A DNA stretch of 64,000 nucleotides from Pseudoalteromonas aurantia (GCF_005886875.1 NZ_PNBY01000089.1:62001-126000); one strand, 5' to 3'; positions 36,153-46,368 are shown, counted from the first letter of the stretch. Made by a program: numbers and translations. The notes: a model not told the origin generated them from the letters alone.

Positions 36153-38618
36153 CTAGTTTTTATCCGCTTTGCTATACGCCACATAAACCACTTCTGGAAT
36201 ACCCGTACTGGTATCTTGTTCTACCGGTCTGGCCATGACCATGCCCATATTTTTCCATTGCGTGACCATTTGAACTAACCCGTTGGTATAGCCCCCTTCC
36301 GCGTGATAACCCACAAAACCTAAATCAGCAGTGTGCAGCCAATCTAATCGCTGTGCATATTGCTCTAACCTTAATTGATTAAACGACGCTTCACTCATAC
36401 CTTGTGCAACAGTGTGGTCAAAGCCATTGGGGGTTGCTGTATCGGCATTTTTGCTGTCTTTAAATTTGTTATAACGCGCCAAAGGCACGATATGTACGGG
36501 TAAGTTTGCCGCCCACCATGCCGGTATTGGAAAGTCCTCTGGCGTATAAACCGCTTGGCAACTTGCTGCATCTGACTGCCAAGGAATACCCATCCACTTG
36601 GTTAAATCCCCAGGAGTATTTTCCCAGAACCAGCTTGCATCAGTGCCTTCTACCGTCGACTTTTCCACATCTGAAACTTGAATGACATGACCAAAATCTT
36701 GATACATGTTCGATGCATCAGCTGCTTGTTTTAGTCTAAATTCACTTAGCCCAAGTAAACTGATTGCCTCGTTTACCCCTGACTTTCTCTCGTTCGTTTT
36801 GTAAATATGATCATGGCGCATCGGCCATGTCAGCTCAACGCCTGGGTGGAATCCACCGCCATACAGCGCATCCAATGCAGCACGTGCTGATAACAAAGCT
36901 GGATGTTCTGATTCTGCAAAGGTGTTGATATAAAAATGAGCTAATGAATCAATCGTTTGAGCATGAGCTTGCTCTTCTTCAGTCACCGTAAAGTCGCCTT
37001 GTGCCCAGTTAAGCAAGTGCTGATACATAAACGGCGGAATTGCAAACCACTGCATTGGGCTGCCTGGGTAGTCTACCCCGTCATTCGGGTAAAACGGCAA
37101 TTGTAATTCATGGGTTGCTTTACGACCTTTAATATCTGTGGTGTCTTTACTGGGAATAATTCGGCTGGTGTTTATCCATTCACTGTCGGTTTGACCTGGG
37201 TCTTGCTTATCTATCGCTCCATCAAACATGGGGTTTCTAAATTGCTTAAAAATTTCTTTGCGTAATTCATTTGTTGCAGTACTGCTATCAAGCAGTTGTG
37301 CAAATTCATTTTGATTACTCAACTCCCCCAAACGTGTATTAACTTGGTTGTCTGAGAAGTCGGCCTGATTAACCCATTGCATCCGATATAAACGATATAA
37401 AATAGGAAACACATCACTAAATTGTGTGGTGATTTGGTTTAACTGAGCTTCTTTAATTTGTGCACCGCACACCATATCGTACAAAGTGACGAGCGGCTCT
37501 ATTTGTGGGGCAAAATCAGGCGGGGCTGTTGCAATCCAAGCACTGTTATCTGCTTGATCAATATTAACCACATCGCCATTGCTCAACGTCAAGATAGCGC
37601 TCACTTGACCATCACAAATATCATCATACCAATTAGAATTATCAGCAAAGTCGGTATTAAGCGAAGAAGGCGTCATTGCTTTTGAAATACCATCGCCGGC
37701 AAAAAACGACAACACCCCCGTGTTTGTGCAACTGATCGAGCCTTGCAACACAGTATGACGTTCTGTCATATCAAATATATTCGTTAAACGATGTGCAGGA
37801 TCTGCTTCATTCGCAGGAAATTTACCACTGAGTTTAACACTGTTTTTATTATTACTTGATACGCTGCCACTGCTGCGAATAACCAATTGCTGTCGTAATT
37901 TATTACCCAATACATTTGGGTTACGTCGTTTCGCGGTTTGCGCAGGAGCTAGCTTTTCTAGGCTGACATTTTTAGCTAAGTTACCAGTTCCTTCAGACAC
38001 CAAAGATAAATCTAAGGCATTGTTATAGTCGTACCAAAATGCTTTTTTATTCGCGACACTCACCTGCCATGTTAACGCGTCGCCCTCAGCTAAAGTCACT
38101 TGTTCAATGGGGTTACCTTGTGCATCACATTTGTACACATAAAAGCGCTGCGCTTGCTTTTTAACCGCGCCTAAGTATTTCTCTGCAAGCACGGCAATGA
38201 CAATGTCTTTCGCCAAGTCTGATAATGAAAAATCAACCACTTGCATCGGCAGTGCAACATCATCAAGCTGATGTTCTAGCTCAATTTTAGTCAACATTTT
38301 ACTCAGCTCACACTCGCTCAAAAGCGTCGTTAGCTGGCTTTGATGATCATCTGATAGTTTAACCGCTGGCGACGCTAACAAATTCGCGATCACACTCCCC
38401 TCTAATTCAATAATGCGATCATGCAACTGGGTTGCAAACACTCTATCGACTAGCGCTTTTATGTCGCCTAACGTCACTAAATATTCAACACTGGTATCGT
38501 AAAGGTGCTGCCAAGGTATTTCGGGAGTAAAAATAGCCGTTTCAGGCTGAGCAGGGCCATTACCTACCCGCGCAACGCCAAGAGGCGGGTAAATTTTATA
38601 CGTGTACTGTTCAGACAT
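36153..38618 (-). CDS. LodA/GoxA-family oxidase with cysteine tryptophylquinone cofactor
   Basis: Amino-acid oxidase family releasing H2O2, which is often antibacterial. N-terminus YKIYPPLGVARVGN is the family start. Family cofactor residues are present: Cys687 and Trp760 as the likely cysteine tryptophylquinone pair (SDAASCQ and RLDWLHT), with Asp683 at C-4 and His762 at W+2, matching the LodA pattern D-x3-C...W-x-H. The Cys-Trp distance is 73 residues (about 65 in LodA). At 821 residues it is longer than LodA (about 726); the extra part lies near residues 36-150. The substrate, Lys, Gly or other, cannot be told. Followed by a LodB-type gene. Confidence 0.85.
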   Translation of the reverse strand: MSEQYTYKIYPPLGVARVGNGPAQPETAIFTPEIPWQHLYDTSVEYLVTLGDIKALVDRVFATQLHDRIIELEGSVIANLLASPAVKLSDDHQSQLTTLLSECELSKMLTKIELEHQLDDVALPMQVVDFSLSDLAKDIVIAVLAEKYLGAVKKQAQRFYVYKCDAQGNPIEQVTLAEGDALTWQVSVANKKAFWYDYNNALDLSLVSEGTGNLAKNVSLEKLAPAQTAKRRNPNVLGNKLRQQLVIRSSGSVSSNNKNSVKLSGKFPANEADPAHRLTNIFDMTERHTVLQGSISCTNTGVLSFFAGDGISKAMTPSSLNTDFADNSNWYDDICDGQVSAILTLSNGDVVNIDQADNSAWIATAPPDFAPQIEPLVTLYDMVCGAQIKEAQLNQITTQFSDVFPILYRLYRMQWVNQADFSDNQVNTRLGELSNQNEFAQLLDSSTATNELRKEIFKQFRNPMFDGAIDKQDPGQTDSEWINTSRIIPSKDTTDIKGRKATHELQLPFYPNDGVDYPGSPMQWFAIPPFMYQHLLNWAQGDFTVTEEEQAHAQTIDSLAHFYINTFAESEHPALLSARAALDALYGGGFHPGVELTWPMRHDHIYKTNERKSGVNEAISLLGLSEFRLKQAADASNMYQDFGHVIQVSDVEKSTVEGTDASWFWENTPGDLTKWMGIPWQSDAASCQAVYTPEDFPIPAWWAANLPVHIVPLARYNKFKDSKNADTATPNGFDHTVAQGMSEASFNQLRLEQYAQRLDWLHTADLGFVGYHAEGGYTNGLVQMVTQWKNMGMVMARPVEQDTSTGIPEVVYVAYSKADKN

Positions 38619-38796
38619 GGTGTTTCCTTATCTATTCATAGATGACTTGATGCCAATGTATACCCCACACATTAAAGCCAAGTAGGGCAACTAGGTAACG
38701 AGTGTAGTCAAATACGAATAAATATCGATTACACAAGATTACAAAACGCGATATGCCCTGCTCTCATTTAGCAAATGATTATACTAACGACAGACA

Positions 38797-38842
38797 AATC
38801 TCATTTATAAGAATAATCTCAACGGCAGTCCCAAAATTGAGA
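38797..38842 (+). promoter_or_regulatory. Candidate upstream activating sites for NtrC-type regulator
   Basis: AATCTCA at 38797-38803 repeats as AATCTCA at 38815-38821, and TCTCAA (38817-38822) forms an inverted repeat with TTGAGA (38837-38842), centres 20 bases apart. The elements lie about 55-100 bases upstream of the -24 box, the right distance for an enhancer. Confidence 0.5.
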
Positions 38843-38893
38843 CAACTCGTACGCAAAAAAATATAAAACACATAAAATTCAACAGCTTGAGAA

Positions 38894-38910
38894 TTGGCAC
38901 GTATGCTGCT
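38894..38910 (+). promoter_or_regulatory. Sigma-54 (-24/-12) promoter of the exporter operon
   Basis: TTGGCACGTATGCTGCT matches the -24/-12 consensus (TGGCACG, 4 bases, TTGCW) with one mismatch. The invariant GG at 38896-38897 and GC at 38908-38909 are 10 bases apart as required. Transcription would start near 38921, 30 bases before the adaptor ATG. The response regulator at 43521 is of the sigma-54-dependent type. Confidence 0.75.
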
Positions 38911-38950
38911 AACAGGATGGCATAACTCGCAAAACTAAGATGAAAATTAC

Positions 38951-40201
38951 ATGGATATAAAAGTAAACACGCAACGAGCAAGCAAACTGCCCTTCTATGT
39001 TATTGCGCTCATTGTGTTACTCGGCGTTGCTGTGGCAATCAAACAGGTATGGCAGTATGGGCGCTCAGAAGTGACGCTTTCAGCCTCTGAACTCGTCATG
39101 AGTAAAGTGCAAAAGGGCAACTTTACTGTATCAGTGCGCGGGAATGGCATTTTGGCACCAGATAAAGTGGAGTGGCTATCCGCAGGCGGCGATGCAAAAG
39201 TAGCCCAGCAATACCTAAAAGCGGGCAATCATGTGAAACAGGGTGAGTTAATTGTTTTGCTTAGCAACCCTCGTCTCAAGCAAAGCCTTACAGAAGCTCA
39301 GTGGGAACTATCAGCCATTGAAGCACAACTGATGGCCGAAAAGGTCAGCGATAGCTCTCGTATCAAACAGCTCAAGTCAACAATATTGCGTGATAAGCTC
39401 GCCTTACAAGGTGCTCAAAATGAGTACCAAGCACATCAGGAGTTGATCGCAACGGGTGCGGTCTCTAAGCTCGACTTTCAACGCGCTAAGATCACGTTAG
39501 ATCAAGCTGAACAAGGTTATTTAGCATCTAAAGAATTACTCTCAGAAACAGAAAAAACCCATCAAGCCAATCAACAAGCTCGCTTTGCAAGGCTCAATCA
39601 AATTAAGAACCAAGTCGCACAAATACAATCACAAGTCGATGACTTACAGATAAAAGCCAGCATGGATAGCATTATTTTAACGGTGCCGATTGAGGTTGGC
39701 CAACATGTTACCACTGGCAGTAACCTTGTTAAATTAGCGGATCACAAAGCACTAATTGGTGAAATACAGGTTCCAGAAATTCAAATCCAGCAAGTTAAAA
39801 TTGGTCAAACAGTGCGCATTAATACGCAAAATAGTCTGTTCATGGGCAGTGTGTCTCGCATTAACCCCGCGGTGACACAAGGTAATGTGCAAGTAGATAT
39901 TACATTTAGCGACCCTCTCCCTGCAGACGCCAGACCTGACTTGAGTGTTGAAGCAGATATTCAAGTCGCCAAACTAGAAAACACCCTGTTTGTCTCTCGA
40001 CCGCTATTTTCACAAAGCCAAACGGCCACCAGCTTTTATAAATTGGATCCTGACGGTGGACTTGCCCGCAGAGTCAAGGTAGAAGTAGGGCAGGGTTCTA
40101 CAAGTCATATACAAATAATCAATGGATTGGAAGAGGGCGACACCATCATTATCTCTGATCCAAGCCGCTTCGATAGCTACCCAACATTTAGCATTAATTA
40201 G
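38951..40201 (+). CDS. Periplasmic adaptor subunit of ABC exporter (HlyD/MacA-like)
   Basis: 416 residues. One N-terminal membrane helix (about 14-31), then a lipoyl/barrel-sandwich half (VKQGELIVLLSNPRLKQ), a long coiled-coil (about residues 110-215, rich in Q, E and K), the second half (LTVPIEVGQHVTTGSNLVKLADHKALIGEIQVPE) and a beta-barrel domain (FMGSVSRINPAVTQGNVQVDITF). Links an inner-membrane ABC permease to an outer-membrane channel. First gene of an operon with the ATPase (9-base gap) and permease. Confidence 0.9.
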   Translation: MDIKVNTQRASKLPFYVIALIVLLGVAVAIKQVWQYGRSEVTLSASELVMSKVQKGNFTVSVRGNGILAPDKVEWLSAGGDAKVAQQYLKAGNHVKQGELIVLLSNPRLKQSLTEAQWELSAIEAQLMAEKVSDSSRIKQLKSTILRDKLALQGAQNEYQAHQELIATGAVSKLDFQRAKITLDQAEQGYLASKELLSETEKTHQANQQARFARLNQIKNQVAQIQSQVDDLQIKASMDSIILTVPIEVGQHVTTGSNLVKLADHKALIGEIQVPEIQIQQVKIGQTVRINTQNSLFMGSVSRINPAVTQGNVQVDITFSDPLPADARPDLSVEADIQVAKLENTLFVSRPLFSQSQTATSFYKLDPDGGLARRVKVEVGQGSTSHIQIINGLEEGDTIIISDPSRFDSYPTFSIN

Positions 40202-40209
40202 GAACCCTT

Positions 40210-40926
40210 ATGTCTGATTTAATCATAAAACTCGACAACATGAGTAAAGTATTTTTCGCTGATGATATAGAAACTCACGCGTTAAACAAAATTTCTTTAG
40301 AAGTCGCAAAACAAGAATACATAGCAATATCAGGTCCCTCAGGATCAGGAAAATCAACCTTGTTATCGGTGCTCGGTTTACTTGATACCGCTACAGACGG
40401 GCACTATCACTTAGCAGATCACTTGGTAAGTAATATCAATAAAACAGAGCGTGCTCGGATCCGAAATAGAGAAATCGGGTATATTTTTCAATCATTTAAT
40501 TTAATTAGTGATTTAACCGTTGAAGAAAACGTAGAGTTACCTTTGACGTATCGTACTGACTTAAACAAATCACAACGTAAAGACAAGGTCACTAATGCCC
40601 TAAAAAAAGTTAATATGCTGCACCGTGTGAGCCATTACCCCTCTCAGCTATCGGGTGGCCAACAGCAGCGTGTGGCCATTGCAAGAGCCATTGCTGGCGA
40701 CCCAAAGCTGATCCTTGCAGATGAACCTACCGGTAACCTTGACTCAAAAAATGCCCATGATGTTTTACAGCTGCTTGATGACCTTCATCGCGATGGCGCT
40801 ACCATTTGTATGGTGACACACGACCCTCGTTCAGCCCAACGTGCTCAGCGTAACATTAAAGTACTTGATGGGCGCATCGTACTAGATCAGCCAACAACGC
40901 TAAATAATGAAGCAGTCAACGCCTGA
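40210..40926 (+). CDS. ABC exporter ATPase (MacB/LolD-like)
   Basis: 238 residues. Walker [18 protein letters not shown] (42-58), Q-loop FQSFNLI, signature [15 protein letters not shown], Walker [17 protein letters not shown]-loop VTHDPR. It is the nucleotide-binding subunit for the FtsX-type permease that follows; the permease start (40937) is 11 bases past the stop. Cytoplasmic. Confidence 0.94.
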   Translation: MSDLIIKLDNMSKVFFADDIETHALNKISLEVAKQEYIAISGPSGSGKSTLLSVLGLLDTATDGHYHLADHLVSNINKTERARIRNREIGYIFQSFNLISDLTVEENVELPLTYRTDLNKSQRKDKVTNALKKVNMLHRVSHYPSQLSGGQQQRVAIARAIAGDPKLILADEPTGNLDSKNAHDVLQLLDDLHRDGATICMVTHDPRSAQRAQRNIKVLDGRIVLDQPTTLNNEAVNA

Positions 40927-40936
40927 GGGATATAAC

Positions 40937-43369
40937 ATGCATATTTACAGTGATATAAAATACACGCTACGGGGTTTGGCTAAAAAGCCCGGTTTTAGTG
41001 CACTGGCCATACTCGTGATGGCAAGTGGCATTGGTCTCAGTGTTTATTTATTTTCTTTCATGAATGTCATGCTATTTAAACCCATGCCGTTTGAAGGCGG
41101 GGAGCGGTTTATACAAGTATTCACTTCACAAAATGGCAGTCGGATCCAAGGGATGTTGAACCTTCATGATTATCACGAAATTAAGCAGAACTTAACGGGG
41201 GTTAGTACATTAAGCGCTTATAGAAACCAAACAGTCACTGTATCTAAGCAAGATGGAACTCGCAGAGTAGAGGCCACCGACAGCCGAGCAAATATTTTCT
41301 CTTTCACACAGACCCAGCCGATTCTTGGCCGTACCTTTAGCGAAGCTGAAGACAAAGTTGGAGCACCTCGCGTGGTGGTGATAGGTTATGAACTTTGGCA
41401 AAATATGTTTGCCGGCCAAGCGACTATTTTAAACCAATCTCTGCGCATTAATAATGAACCACATCAAATCATCGGTGTTATGCCTAAAGGCTATTTCTTT
41501 CCGTACAACGCTGATTTATGGCGGCCACTACGCGACAATGTAGAGCAAGTATCACGCGAAGCAAACGCCCAAGTAAGGGGGTTACTACTGAGAGATGAAG
41601 ACACACCTATAACAGAGCTTGATCAACAATTAAAACTTATCATGCAGCGACTAGAAGCGCGTTACCCCACTGCTAACAATGGCATCGGGGCTTATGCGCT
41701 CACGCCAAATATGATCAGTGCTGATGGTGGTATGGCAGTTGCTTACACCATGCATATTGCGGCAGTTTTAATCTTAATATTGGCCTCGGTGAATGTAGGT
41801 AACTTACTCTTGTCACGCGCGGTAGAACGCAGCCATGAAACCGCAATTCGTGTCGCACTGGGCGCGCCAAAAGGGCGGTTAATTAGCCAGCTGCTTTGGG
41901 AGAGTATTATCATTTGCTCTGTCGGTGGTTTTATCGGTCTATGCATGATTGGCTGGGGCCTTGAAGTAACACAAGTTATTACCAACCAATTTTATACTGA
42001 TCGCCCGCCATTTTGGTGGCAGTTTGGCATCGATGCTTACACTTTAAAGTTGTTTTTCGCTTTTTTACTTGCCACCATTTTGATCACCGGATTACTCCCT
42101 GCCTTAAAAAGCGTTAATGGCGACTTTAATGCCGTACTACGCGATGGCACACGTGGTGCGCTAGGTAAAAATGCCGGTCGACTCAACACACTCCTAGTCA
42201 TAGGCGAAATATTTTTATCTATCACTATTTTACTCGTCGCCGCCGTGATCATCATTGCAAGTAAAAAGGCAACAGAAGCCAATTATGGTGCCAATATTGA
42301 CAATGTCATGGTCAGTAGGCTGCAGTTGCCTGATAACCAATACGATACGGCTGAGCGTAAAGTGGCGTTCGTTAACACCCTTAAAGCCAGTTTAGCCACT
42401 GCGCCCCAATTTAAACAATTGATCATCGCATCAGCCTTGCCCGGTATGATAAGCCATAGACCGAGTATCGCCGTTGAAGGCAAAGAATATATCCAACAGG
42501 GTAAAGCGAGTTATCCTCGGGTCAACCATATTGCAGTCAGTGCGGGATCTCTTAAACACTTAGAAATAGGGTTAATAGCAGGCAGATATTTTAATCATGC
42601 CGACGACCAGCCGAACACACACACCGTGATTGTCACGCAATCATTTGTAACGCAATTGATGCATACTGAGCAACCTATTGGCAAGCGTGTTCGGGTGGTC
42701 AATGACAGCACCAACACCTTACAATGGGCAACGATTGTTGGAGTGGTTGAACACACCATACAGACACGACCTAACCGCATTGAAGCGAGTATGCCATCGA
42801 TATTTCAACCCTATAGCCAAACACCAAGAGACTCAATGGTCATAGCAACGCGTATCAATGGCAAAATAACACCAACTGCCAATACATTGCGCCAAGCCGT
42901 ACACACCATCGACCCACAGCTTGCCATCTATCATGTTGAACTATACAACACTGCCCTGGCTCGACATATGGCACCACTTGCGTTCGTCAGCAACATACTG
43001 GGTTTATTTGGCTTGGCATCGTTTGTCCTCGCTGGATGCGGAATTTATGGCGTAATGAGTAATACCATTGCCCAGCGTTTGCAAGAAATGGGGGTAAAGC
43101 GTGCTCTAGGAGCCAATGAGCATCATATTATGCGTGAGTTTATGTACTCAAGTACCAAGCAGCTCTTGTGGGGACTCATACCCGGTCTTGGTATTGGCAT
43201 TGCGTTAGGATTTGCAATGTCTACGACATTAAATGTTAGCCCGTTGGAGTTATTAAGCATAGCCGGCATACTCTCGGTGGGGCTTGCGGGAGTCGTGCTT
43301 ATCGCTACGTACATGCCGACAAAACGCTCGCTGGACATGGAGCCCTCTCATGCACTTCACTATCAGTAA
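40937..43369 (+). CDS. FtsX-type ABC exporter permease with two permease units
   Basis: 810 residues. Two MacB_PCD/FtsX units: helix near residues 20-45, large periplasmic domain (50-270), three helices (~275-400; AAVLILILASVNVGNLLLSRAVERSHETAIRVALG, IIICSVGGFIGLCMIGW), then a second set (VIGEIFLSITILLVAAVIIIASK, periplasmic region, FVSNILGLFGLASFVLAGCGIYGVMSNTIAQRLQEMGVKRALG, LLSIAGILSVGLAGVVLIATYMP). The ALGA motif after each third helix contacts the ATPase. Start: ATG 40937 has GAGGGA 6 bases upstream; an upstream in-frame codon overlaps the ATPase gene. Substrate unknown; such exporters move peptides or antimicrobials. Confidence 0.92.
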   Translation: MHIYSDIKYTLRGLAKKPGFSALAILVMASGIGLSVYLFSFMNVMLFKPMPFEGGERFIQVFTSQNGSRIQGMLNLHDYHEIKQNLTGVSTLSAYRNQTVTVSKQDGTRRVEATDSRANIFSFTQTQPILGRTFSEAEDKVGAPRVVVIGYELWQNMFAGQATILNQSLRINNEPHQIIGVMPKGYFFPYNADLWRPLRDNVEQVSREANAQVRGLLLRDEDTPITELDQQLKLIMQRLEARYPTANNGIGAYALTPNMISADGGMAVAYTMHIAAVLILILASVNVGNLLLSRAVERSHETAIRVALGAPKGRLISQLLWESIIICSVGGFIGLCMIGWGLEVTQVITNQFYTDRPPFWWQFGIDAYTLKLFFAFLLATILITGLLPALKSVNGDFNAVLRDGTRGALGKNAGRLNTLLVIGEIFLSITILLVAAVIIIASKKATEANYGANIDNVMVSRLQLPDNQYDTAERKVAFVNTLKASLATAPQFKQLIIASALPGMISHRPSIAVEGKEYIQQGKASYPRVNHIAVSAGSLKHLEIGLIAGRYFNHADDQPNTHTVIVTQSFVTQLMHTEQPIGKRVRVVNDSTNTLQWATIVGVVEHTIQTRPNRIEASMPSIFQPYSQTPRDSMVIATRINGKITPTANTLRQAVHTIDPQLAIYHVELYNTALARHMAPLAFVSNILGLFGLASFVLAGCGIYGVMSNTIAQRLQEMGVKRALGANEHHIMREFMYSSTKQLLWGLIPGLGIGIALGFAMSTTLNVSPLELLSIAGILSVGLAGVVLIATYMPTKRSLDMEPSHALHYQ

Positions 43370-43520
43370 TCACAAGTACACAGTATAGAACCAACTAATT
43401 GGCCGCTTTTTTTGACGTACTAAGTGGCCCTTCTCCACAATAGGTTTGATTTATTCGTGTGGTGGATATCAATTTTGTATACAATGATATGATTATGATT
43501 TTATTAAAGTTAGGTCAGTT

Positions 43521-44897
43521 ATGAGCGCATCAATTTTAATTGCAGATGACGATGAGGGCATACTTCATGCGCTTAGCCTGATGCTACTTGAAGCAGGTCA
43601 TGTTGCCACAACGGTGCTTACCCCAGCAGACACACTCATACAACTTAGGCAATGTGAATTTGATCTCGTCATAATCGACCTTAACTTTTCACTTGATACC
43701 ACTTCAGGAGCTGAAGGTTTATCGTTACTGAAAAGCATAAAACAACTTTATGAACACTTACCTGTACTGGTAATGACTGGCTGGGGTAGCGTTGAGGTTG
43801 CAGTACAAGCGATGCAAAATGGCGCCAATGATTTTATTAAAAAGCCATGGGAAAATGAACGACTATTAAGCATCATAACGAATCAACTCGCCCTAGCAAA
43901 TACCACATTAAACGCGCGTAAACTTCGCGAATGCAATGCGCTATTGAATCAACAAATAGATGATAGTGATTTGATGGTGTCTGACTCACCCGCCATACAG
44001 CATGTACTCAATACACTCAACCGAGTTGCTCTCAGTGACATAGATGTATTAATCACAGGAGAAAATGGCACTGGTAAGAGTATGTTTGCGCGATATTTAC
44101 ATGCGCAATCAAGCAGAAAAACACTGCCGATGATAAGTGTTAATATGGGCGCAGTTGCCGACAATCTCTTTGAAAGTGAAATGTTCGGCCATGTTAAAGG
44201 GGCATTCACCGATGCCAAAAACCATCGAATAGGGCGCTTTGAACTGGCTGAAAAAAGCAGCTTATTTTTAGACGAGGTCGCTAATACGCCGCTTTCTCAG
44301 CAAGGAAAACTACTGCGTGTATTAGAAGAAAGGCAATTTGAAAAAGTCGGGGCTAGCAAAACCCAACATGCTGATATAAGGCTCATATGTGCCACCAATG
44401 CTGATTTGAAACAGGCTGTATCTGATGGGGCCTTTAGGCAAGATTTACTCTATCGCATCAATACCATAGAGGTTTGTATACCCCCTTTACGCGAACGCCA
44501 ACTCGATATTATTCCACTGGCTAGGAAGTTTTTACACAAAGCCATCGAAAAATATAAAGGGCCTGCGGTTGAACTAGATAACAAGGCCAAACAAGCACTG
44601 TTAAAGTATGGTTGGCCAGGTAATGTGCGGGAGCTGAGTCATGTTATAGAGCGAGCACATATTTTAGGTCAGCAGCCGACGGTAACAGTAGCTGATTTGA
44701 ACTTACCCACACACAGTCGAACTATAACGCCTATACCAAATAATGACGACACGTTACGTCCACTGGAAGAATTAGAACATGAAATTTTAAAAAGCCGACT
44801 CGCTTATTTTGATGGTGATGCGGTTGCCGCGGCCACATCATTGGGGTTAAGCAGAAGCACGTTTTACAGACGGCTCTCTAAAGCAAACAACGATTAA
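43521..44897 (+). CDS. NtrC-type sigma-54-dependent response regulator
   Basis: 458 residues. Receiver domain with phospho-Asp in LVIIDLNFS (about residue 53) and Lys in FIKKPW; AAA+ domain with Walker A GENGTGKSM and Walker B LFLDEVANTPLSQQGKLLRVLE; Fis-type helix-turn-helix at the end (AATSLGLSRSTFYRRLSK). The sigma-54 contact loop is GAFTDA rather than GAFTGA; Asp at this place is seen in other members. It follows the exporter operon and precedes its kinase (12-base gap), and the exporter has a sigma-54 promoter. Confidence 0.95.
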   Translation: MSASILIADDDEGILHALSLMLLEAGHVATTVLTPADTLIQLRQCEFDLVIIDLNFSLDTTSGAEGLSLLKSIKQLYEHLPVLVMTGWGSVEVAVQAMQNGANDFIKKPWENERLLSIITNQLALANTTLNARKLRECNALLNQQIDDSDLMVSDSPAIQHVLNTLNRVALSDIDVLITGENGTGKSMFARYLHAQSSRKTLPMISVNMGAVADNLFESEMFGHVKGAFTDAKNHRIGRFELAEKSSLFLDEVANTPLSQQGKLLRVLEERQFEKVGASKTQHADIRLICATNADLKQAVSDGAFRQDLLYRINTIEVCIPPLRERQLDIIPLARKFLHKAIEKYKGPAVELDNKAKQALLKYGWPGNVRELSHVIERAHILGQQPTVTVADLNLPTHSRTITPIPNNDDTLRPLEELEHEILKSRLAYFDGDAVAAATSLGLSRSTFYRRLSKANND

Positions 44898-44909
44898 AGG
44901 GAGCGCAAC

Positions 44910-46241
44910 ATGCCAAAACAACGCAGCATAGAAAGTAATATTGCACGCCTGTCACTGATTTCAAACCTGATACTCATGGGCTTACTTATTATATCGCTGC
45001 TAGTGTTTGATATATCACAGTGGCTCATATTACTTATCGGTGTATTAAGCAGTTTGCTGGTGCTCTGGACAACACAACAAATAAAACAACGCTTAACCTA
45101 TCAATCGAAAAGCCAAGCAAACTTACTCGAAGCACTCATTTGTGGTGATTATAGTTTGCGTGCTCGGCGCTTTCCCAACGAACATGGCGTATCGCCTCTT
45201 ACCAATACAATTAATCAACTTGCTGAGCGCCTCAGCAAACAACGTTGGCAATCTGTAGAAAGTCAGCTTTTGGTACAAACCATATTAGAACACATTGATA
45301 TTGCTATTTTGGCACTGGATAAGCACCATTGTATTACCCTCTATAACCCAGCCGCGGAACATCTGTTTGGCCAGAGTATTTCTTATGCACAAGCATCGCT
45401 TCCAAAGTCACTGCATATTGCAAAATCACTTAAGTGTGGGGCGCGCAAAATAATTGAACTTAAAGCCCATGATCAGCTTACCAAATTTAGCTTACAGGTT
45501 GAGCAGTACAAAGACAGTGGCCAGACTAAGAAGCTATTACTTATTAGTAATGTACACACGATACTTCGCACCGAACAACAGCATGCATGGCAACACCTTA
45601 TCCGTGTAATAAGCCATGAAATCAATAATTCTTTGTCACCCATCAGCTCAATCAGTCAAACGTTATGCAAAGTCATTGGCAAACAGCGCCCATACCCACA
45701 ACAAAACCAGCTTATTAGTAGCCTGCAATTAATAGAAAAACGGGCATCTGGGCTAGGTACTTTTATTGAAGGGTATCAGCAAATTGCAAAACTGCCAGCT
45801 CCTACTTTAGCACCTTGTGTTTTGTCATCACTACTAAAAAAATGTACTACCCTGTTTCCAGAAATACGCAGTGATATCTCAGCAAGCTGCAATATCACAC
45901 TAAACATTGATGTAATTCAGTTTGAACAAGTGCTGATCAATGTATTTAAAAATGCTTGTGAAGCCACGCCAACAGAGACACAAACACACATAGATATTCA
46001 CTGTTATCAGACCCCGAAAAAAATACATATCACTCTTACTGACAATGGGTTGGGAGTCAATAATGCTGAAAACCTATTCGTACCTTTTTACAGTACAAAG
46101 GCGCAAGGATCGGGGATTGGGTTGGTATTGTGCCGACAAATCATTGAAGCCCACCAGGGCCGGCTATCTTTGGAAAATAACCCCTCAAGAACAGGCTGCA
46201 TTTTAACCATTGAACTACCTTTACAAAGCAGTATGTCGTAA
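44910..46241 (+). CDS. NtrY-like sensor histidine kinase
   Basis: 443 residues. Two N-terminal membrane helices close together (about residues 17-53) leave almost no periplasmic loop, so the signal is probably sensed in the membrane or cytoplasm, as in envelope-stress kinases of exporter operons. A HAMP-like segment and PAS (ILALDKHHCITLYNPAAEHLFG) follow. HisKA phospho-site VISHEINNSLSP (His in SHEINN), then HATPase boxes NVFKNACEATP, LTDNGLGV, and GSGIGLVLCRQI. Cognate to the response regulator just upstream. Confidence 0.93.
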   Translation: MPKQRSIESNIARLSLISNLILMGLLIISLLVFDISQWLILLIGVLSSLLVLWTTQQIKQRLTYQSKSQANLLEALICGDYSLRARRFPNEHGVSPLTNTINQLAERLSKQRWQSVESQLLVQTILEHIDIAILALDKHHCITLYNPAAEHLFGQSISYAQASLPKSLHIAKSLKCGARKIIELKAHDQLTKFSLQVEQYKDSGQTKKLLLISNVHTILRTEQQHAWQHLIRVISHEINNSLSPISSISQTLCKVIGKQRPYPQQNQLISSLQLIEKRASGLGTFIEGYQQIAKLPAPTLAPCVLSSLLKKCTTLFPEIRSDISASCNITLNIDVIQFEQVLINVFKNACEATPTETQTHIDIHCYQTPKKIHITLTDNGLGVNNAENLFVPFYSTKAQGSGIGLVLCRQIIEAHQGRLSLENNPSRTGCILTIELPLQSSMS

Positions 46242-46368
46242 CACAGATCATTCATCACCCATTAATGACAGCAAGGGTCAAATAGTCATGCGATTATTTT
46301 TGCTATATACCCTGTCATATCAATGCTAAATTAGCGCCTAATCATCTGATGTCTTTGATAAGTTTAGT

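Larger units (their letters stand above)
38619..38950. promoter_or_regulatory. Divergent promoter region: LodA-type gene (-) and exporter operon (+)
   Basis: 332 bases with no open frame. The right half holds a sigma-54 promoter and inverted repeats (separate entries); the left half should hold the oxidase promoter, which I could not define. Confidence 0.5.
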
